DNA of 6,673 nucleotides from Candidatus Auribacterota bacterium (GTDB taxonomy: Bacteria; Auribacterota; JAFGBW01). The DNA is taken from the NCBI GenBank assembly GCA_016932965.1, contig JAFGBW010000109.1:1-6673 (forward strand), in the 5' to 3' direction. Both the position numbers and the translations under genes were made by a program. The notes under the pieces are model-generated. The model was not told the DNA's origin, ran no database searches, and saw only the letters and a list, made by a program, of their open reading frames with translations. Position 1 is the stretch's first letter, and the number at the start of each line of letters is the position of its first letter. Of this stretch, positions 5,982-6,673 are shown piece by piece.

Positions 5982-6245
5982 TTAAGTTAGTTTAGCGATT
6001 TTTTTCATGTAGCGCGATTTGAGTCTTGAGCAGCGGTTTAAACGAATCACGCCCTTTTTGACTGTCTTATCTAAAATCGTCTGAAGACGGACAAAAGCTG
6101 CTGAAGCCTTTTCTTTATTTCCCTCCTTCAAAACAAGCTCAAATTTTTTTCTGGCTGTTTTCAATGATGCCTTGACAATCTGATTGCGTACAGTCCGTTT
6201 GGCATCCTTTTTTATTTGTAAGACGGCATTTTTTCTGTTCGGCAT
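5982..6245 (-). CDS. rpsT: Small ribosomal subunit protein bS20
   Basis: bS20 is a lysine- and arginine-rich helical protein that binds 16S rRNA early in 30S assembly. The 87-aa length is normal. The start MPNRKNAVLQIKKDAKRT corresponds to the family's MANHKSALKRIRQ-type beginning, and the C-terminal KKGVIRLNRCSRLKSR (59-74) matches the conserved KGVIHKNKAARKKSR-type region. The protein is all helical with two basic arms. A purine-rich ribosome site GAGGAGGAG ends four to six bases before the ATG, the strongest in the window. It is preceded 73 bases earlier by the stop of the membrane fusion protein gene, with which it has no functional link. E. coli bS20 regulates its own translation; nothing here tests that. 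Confidence 0.96.
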   Translation of the reverse strand: MPNRKNAVLQIKKDAKRTVRNQIVKASLKTARKKFELVLKEGNKEKASAAFVRLQTILDKTVKKGVIRLNRCSRLKSRYMKKIAKLT

Positions 6246-6273
6246 GCACTCCTCCTCGTTATTTTTTCAAAAG

Positions 6274-6300
6274 AGCCGATACTTTTATCACCAAAAGGCT
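6274..6300 (-). other. Weak stem-loop between membrane fusion gene and rpsT
   Basis: On the minus strand AGCC pairs with GGCT and an inner TTTT with AAAA around a six-base loop, with a five-base bulge on one side; CTTTTG follows. The pairs are few and the T-run short, so this is at best a weak terminator for the upstream gene or an rpsT leader structure. Confidence 0.22.
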
Positions 6301-6318
6301 ATCCTGTCCAGCGGAATT

Positions 6319-6673
6319 TTATTGAAAATAGACTTCCGCAGGCATGCCGATTTTTAATTCTGGCAGGGATTTTTCCAGAGTCACTTTTACAGCGTAAACC
6401 AGTTCTGATCTGCTGGTTCTGGTCTGGACGTTCTTGGGAGTGAATTCTGATTCAGAGGCGACCCAGGTGATTTTTCCCATGATCGGCTCTTTCACGGCAT
6501 CCATGCGCACTTTAACATGCATACCCAATACCATCTTTCCCAAATCAGGCTCAGCCATATAAATTTTCAGCCAGAACCGGCTCAAATCCGCCACCTTGTA
6601 GATAGGCCCTCCAAGAGGCACTACCTCTCCAGGTTCGGCATATTTTTCAAGCACAAATCCGTCAATAGGGCAG
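6319..6673 (-). CDS. HlyD/YbhG-type periplasmic membrane fusion protein, C-terminal part (5' end cut by window)
   Basis: Only the last 117 residues are visible; the frame is open to the window end, so an apparent internal GTG start at 6652-6654 is not the gene start. The fragment begins CPIDGFVLEKYAEPGEVV, the second half of the lipoyl/barrel-sandwich domain (family form APFDGVV...EPGEVV). A beta-barrel domain follows (VADLSRFWLKIYMAE to about residue 75), then SEFTPKNVQTR and LVYAVKV, typical of YbhG-like adaptors paired with ABC exporters. It ends with the LKIGMPAEVYF strand. Such proteins bridge an inner-membrane transporter to an outer-membrane channel in Gram-negative bacteria. Its usual ABC partner genes do not follow it; rpsT does, so any partners must lie upstream or elsewhere. 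The substrate cannot be told. Confidence 0.88.
   Translation of the reverse strand, partial: CPIDGFVLEKYAEPGEVVPLGGPIYKVADLSRFWLKIYMAEPDLGKMVLGMHVKVRMDAVKEPIMGKITWVASESEFTPKNVQTRTSRSELVYAVKVTLEKSLPELKIGMPAEVYFQ

Noticed and set aside
6319-6654. Complete small 111-residue protein starting at a GTG in the membrane fusion gene
   Set aside because: The frame is open to the window end and the upstream residues (CPIDGF) continue the conserved lipoyl-domain motif, so it is the tail of a larger protein.

Overview
This AT-leaning bacterial window is a compact fatty-acid and phospholipid synthesis cluster. Every gene I can support lies on the minus strand, so transcription runs from the high-coordinate end to the low end. 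The gene order and protein character suggest a Gram-negative anaerobe of the Desulfobacterota (Desulfobacterales-like). That assignment is an inference from family resemblance, not a demonstrated identity.

In transcription order the genes are: (1) the C-terminal part of a HlyD/YbhG-type membrane fusion protein, cut by the window end; (2) rpsT (bS20); (3) a 213-bp spacer holding a GC-rich hairpin and a 33-bp symmetric dyad; (4) rpmF (bL32), overlapping plsX by 4 bases (GTGA); (5) a 246-bp AT-rich spacer with a 13-bp inverted repeat, where many bacteria carry fabH; (6) fabD, fabG and acpP, closely spaced; (7) a strong intrinsic-terminator-like hairpin between acpP and fabF; (8) fabF, acyP (acylphosphatase) and a peptidase S66 (LD-carboxypeptidase family) gene. 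The S66 gene starts at a GTG overlapping the acyP stop and runs off the low-coordinate end.

FabD loads malonyl groups onto ACP, FabF condenses them and FabG reduces the 3-ketoacyl-ACP. PlsX turns acyl-ACP into acyl-phosphate for phospholipid synthesis. Catalytic residues of FabD, FabG, FabF, ACP and acylphosphatase are all visible, and the bL32 zinc ribbon is intact. KAS III (FabH), the dehydratase (FabZ/FabA), enoyl reductase and PlsY are not in the window. The acylphosphatase and S66 peptidase at the 3' end are the less usual passengers.

I see no tRNA, rRNA, CRISPR array, IS element or complete unknown system. The unexplained signals are regulatory or structural: the acpP-fabF terminator/attenuator, the dyad upstream of rpmF, the inverted-repeat spacer replacing fabH, and a divergent S66 protein translationally coupled to acylphosphatase. 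No gene-free stretch exceeds 300 bases.
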